A DNA stretch of 6,116 nt from an uncultured Paludibacter sp. Lineage in GTDB: Bacteria > Bacteroidota > Bacteroidia > Bacteroidales > Paludibacteraceae. The notes beneath the pieces were generated by a model, which was given only the letters and a program-made list of their open reading frames with translations, made no database searches and was not told the origin of the DNA. Location of the stretch: contig CALFXE010000098.1 in the NCBI GenBank assembly GCA_937927845.1, forward strand, positions 1 through 6,116. The letters run 5' to 3'. This document shows, one piece after another, positions 5,369-6,116 of this stretch (position 1 is the first letter of the stretch; the number at the start of each line of letters is the position of its first letter). The position numbers were made by a program, and so were the translations under genes.

Positions 5369-5869
5369 TATCTCCAGCTGTTCCTTAATATGCTTTCGAA
5401 TTACAGGATTGTCCGATTTACCCAGTAAATCAAGTTTTCTTCTCGAGTCAATCGAATTTATTTTACCAAGTTTAAAAATACATCTGCGGGCCAGGGCAAA
5501 AGTATCGTCATAGAAAAGATAATCCAACTTCAGTAAGGCCGTTTTATACAGTGTTTCTACAACCACTGGAATATCTAAAGTGGGAAGTGCCCCTACAAGG
5601 CTCTCATGGCTAAAATGCCACTGCTCTTTTAAGAATTGACAAATCAGTTGATAATATTTATCCCAGGAAAAAATACTCGGATCAAAGATAGTCAAAGTAA
5701 TAGCAAATTCTAAAGAATCTGCATCTTTAGTGTCATAGGTTTTTTTGAAAACAGAATAGATATACTACCGATTATTAATTAACGGTACCGGATACCGCTT
5801 CAAAAAATCATCCTCAGTTATTCTTCTAAAAAGAAGATCCTCGAAAAGCTGTTTTTCCATTTCATTCAT
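5342..5869 (-). pseudogene. Immunity-like helical-repeat protein with an in-frame amber codon
   Basis: Reading from the ATG at 5869 gives one continuous frame of 175 codons interrupted only by TAG at 5765-5767 (codon 35). The translation is coherent on both sides: an N-terminal helix (EMEKQLFEDLLFRRITEDDF), then after the stop YIYSVFKKTYDTKDADSLEF, QWHFSHE (about 83-89) and YDDTFALARRCIFKLGKI (about 120-137), ending in a short amphipathic helix. The pattern of paired helices resembles HEAT-like immunity proteins common beside Bacteroidota Rhs toxins; I recall similar YDDTFALA.KC proteins but give no family name. A shorter product could start at TTG 5695, which drops the first third. No toxin gene is visible upstream, so it may be an orphan immunity gene. 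Alternatives are a recent nonsense mutation, a sequencing error or suppression of the stop. Confidence 0.65.
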
Positions 5870-6116
5870 ATTTTTCTTTTTTATGGAATTACTTTATAAT
5901 TAATTATCTGGCTATTAAAAGTTTTCAGTGCTTTAACTTGGCAAAACAAAAGCAGCTTGATTAAACCTCAACAGCTGCCTAGATTTTAATCCAACCCTTT
6001 TGAAAATTAAACATAAATAATCCTAATCTATCAGATCAACTACTAACTATTACATATATTACTATTGTCTTAACCCCTTATTAGCTGGACAGATTTTTTA
6101 AAATGGTTTGCTACTA
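5870..6116. other. Right-end spacer, no complete gene
   Basis: The A+T-rich 247 bases hold no complete gene. On the minus strand a frame enters from the window edge and reads VANHFKKSVQLIRG before TAA at 6070-6072; this could be the tail of a gene beyond the window, perhaps a toxin tip matching the immunity-like gene, but 14 codons prove little. A likely terminator follows it. Confidence 0.4.
5943..5980 (-). terminator. Probable intrinsic terminator, minus strand
   Basis: On the minus strand GCAGCT-GTTGA pairs with TCA-AGCTGC around a short loop (arms 5973-5978 and 5952-5957, with a two-base bulge) and is followed directly by TTTTGTTTT (5951-5943). It would end a transcript entering from beyond the right edge, about 90 bases after the possible stop at 6070, and separate it from the immunity-like pseudogene. 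Confidence 0.5.

Noticed and set aside
5295..5513. 72-codon plus-strand frame at the DUF4291 end
   Set aside because: It lies in another frame across the DUF4291 3' end and antisense to the immunity-like gene, with no protein-like pattern.
1..6116. CRISPR array, tRNA or rRNA
   Set aside because: No regularly spaced repeats, no cloverleaf with a T-loop motif and no ribosomal RNA signature were seen on either strand.

Overview
The window looks like a polymorphic-toxin (Rhs/YD-repeat) locus from a member of the Bacteroidota, probably near Chitinophagaceae. This rests on three things: the Rhs core is of the Bacteroidota type (LSNHLGN, DYYPFGM, YGFNGKENDNE, RIYDPRLGRFLSVDP), Shine-Dalgarno motifs are absent, and the spacers are A+T-rich. 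The assignment is an inference from sequence style, not a database match.

Layout, read mainly on the minus strand from right to left. At 5870-6116 there is a spacer with a likely minus-strand terminator and perhaps the last codons of a gene beyond the window. At 5342-5869 lies a small immunity-like helical-repeat gene broken by one in-frame amber codon. On the opposite strand, 4793-5368 encodes an intact DUF4291 protein that converges on that gene and overlaps it by 27 bases. At 4764-3075 is an Rhs gene remnant. Its 5' part fuses a hydrophobic leader to the last YD repeats, and it is frameshifted inside the core by a 25-base palindromic REP-like element. Its 3' part carries the rest of the core, a PT-TG pretoxin domain and a probable GIY-YIG nuclease toxin tip, and it overlaps its presumed immunity gene (3078-2605) by ATGA.

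A 732-base spacer (1873-2604) follows. It has no convincing gene but holds a second REP-like element, a diverged direct repeat of about 84 bases with a central palindrome, and a perfect 12-base inverted repeat at the immunity-gene stop. Next comes a displaced ('orphan') Rhs tip cassette (1872-670): the same core restarted at almost the same residue, followed by an NlpC/P60-like cysteine peptidase tip. It is coupled by TAATG to a lipoprotein gene (670-101) that is the presumed immunity gene.

Together these read as an array of alternative toxin-tip/immunity cassettes behind one Rhs gene. The duplicated core (1453-1861 and 3780-4212) gives homology through which tips could be exchanged. The two cassettes differ as expected for their targets: the wall-hydrolase-like toxin is paired with a lipoprotein, the nuclease-like toxin with a protein lacking any export signal. 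The REP-induced frameshift, the amber codon and the truncated cores all suggest a locus that is decaying or being rearranged.
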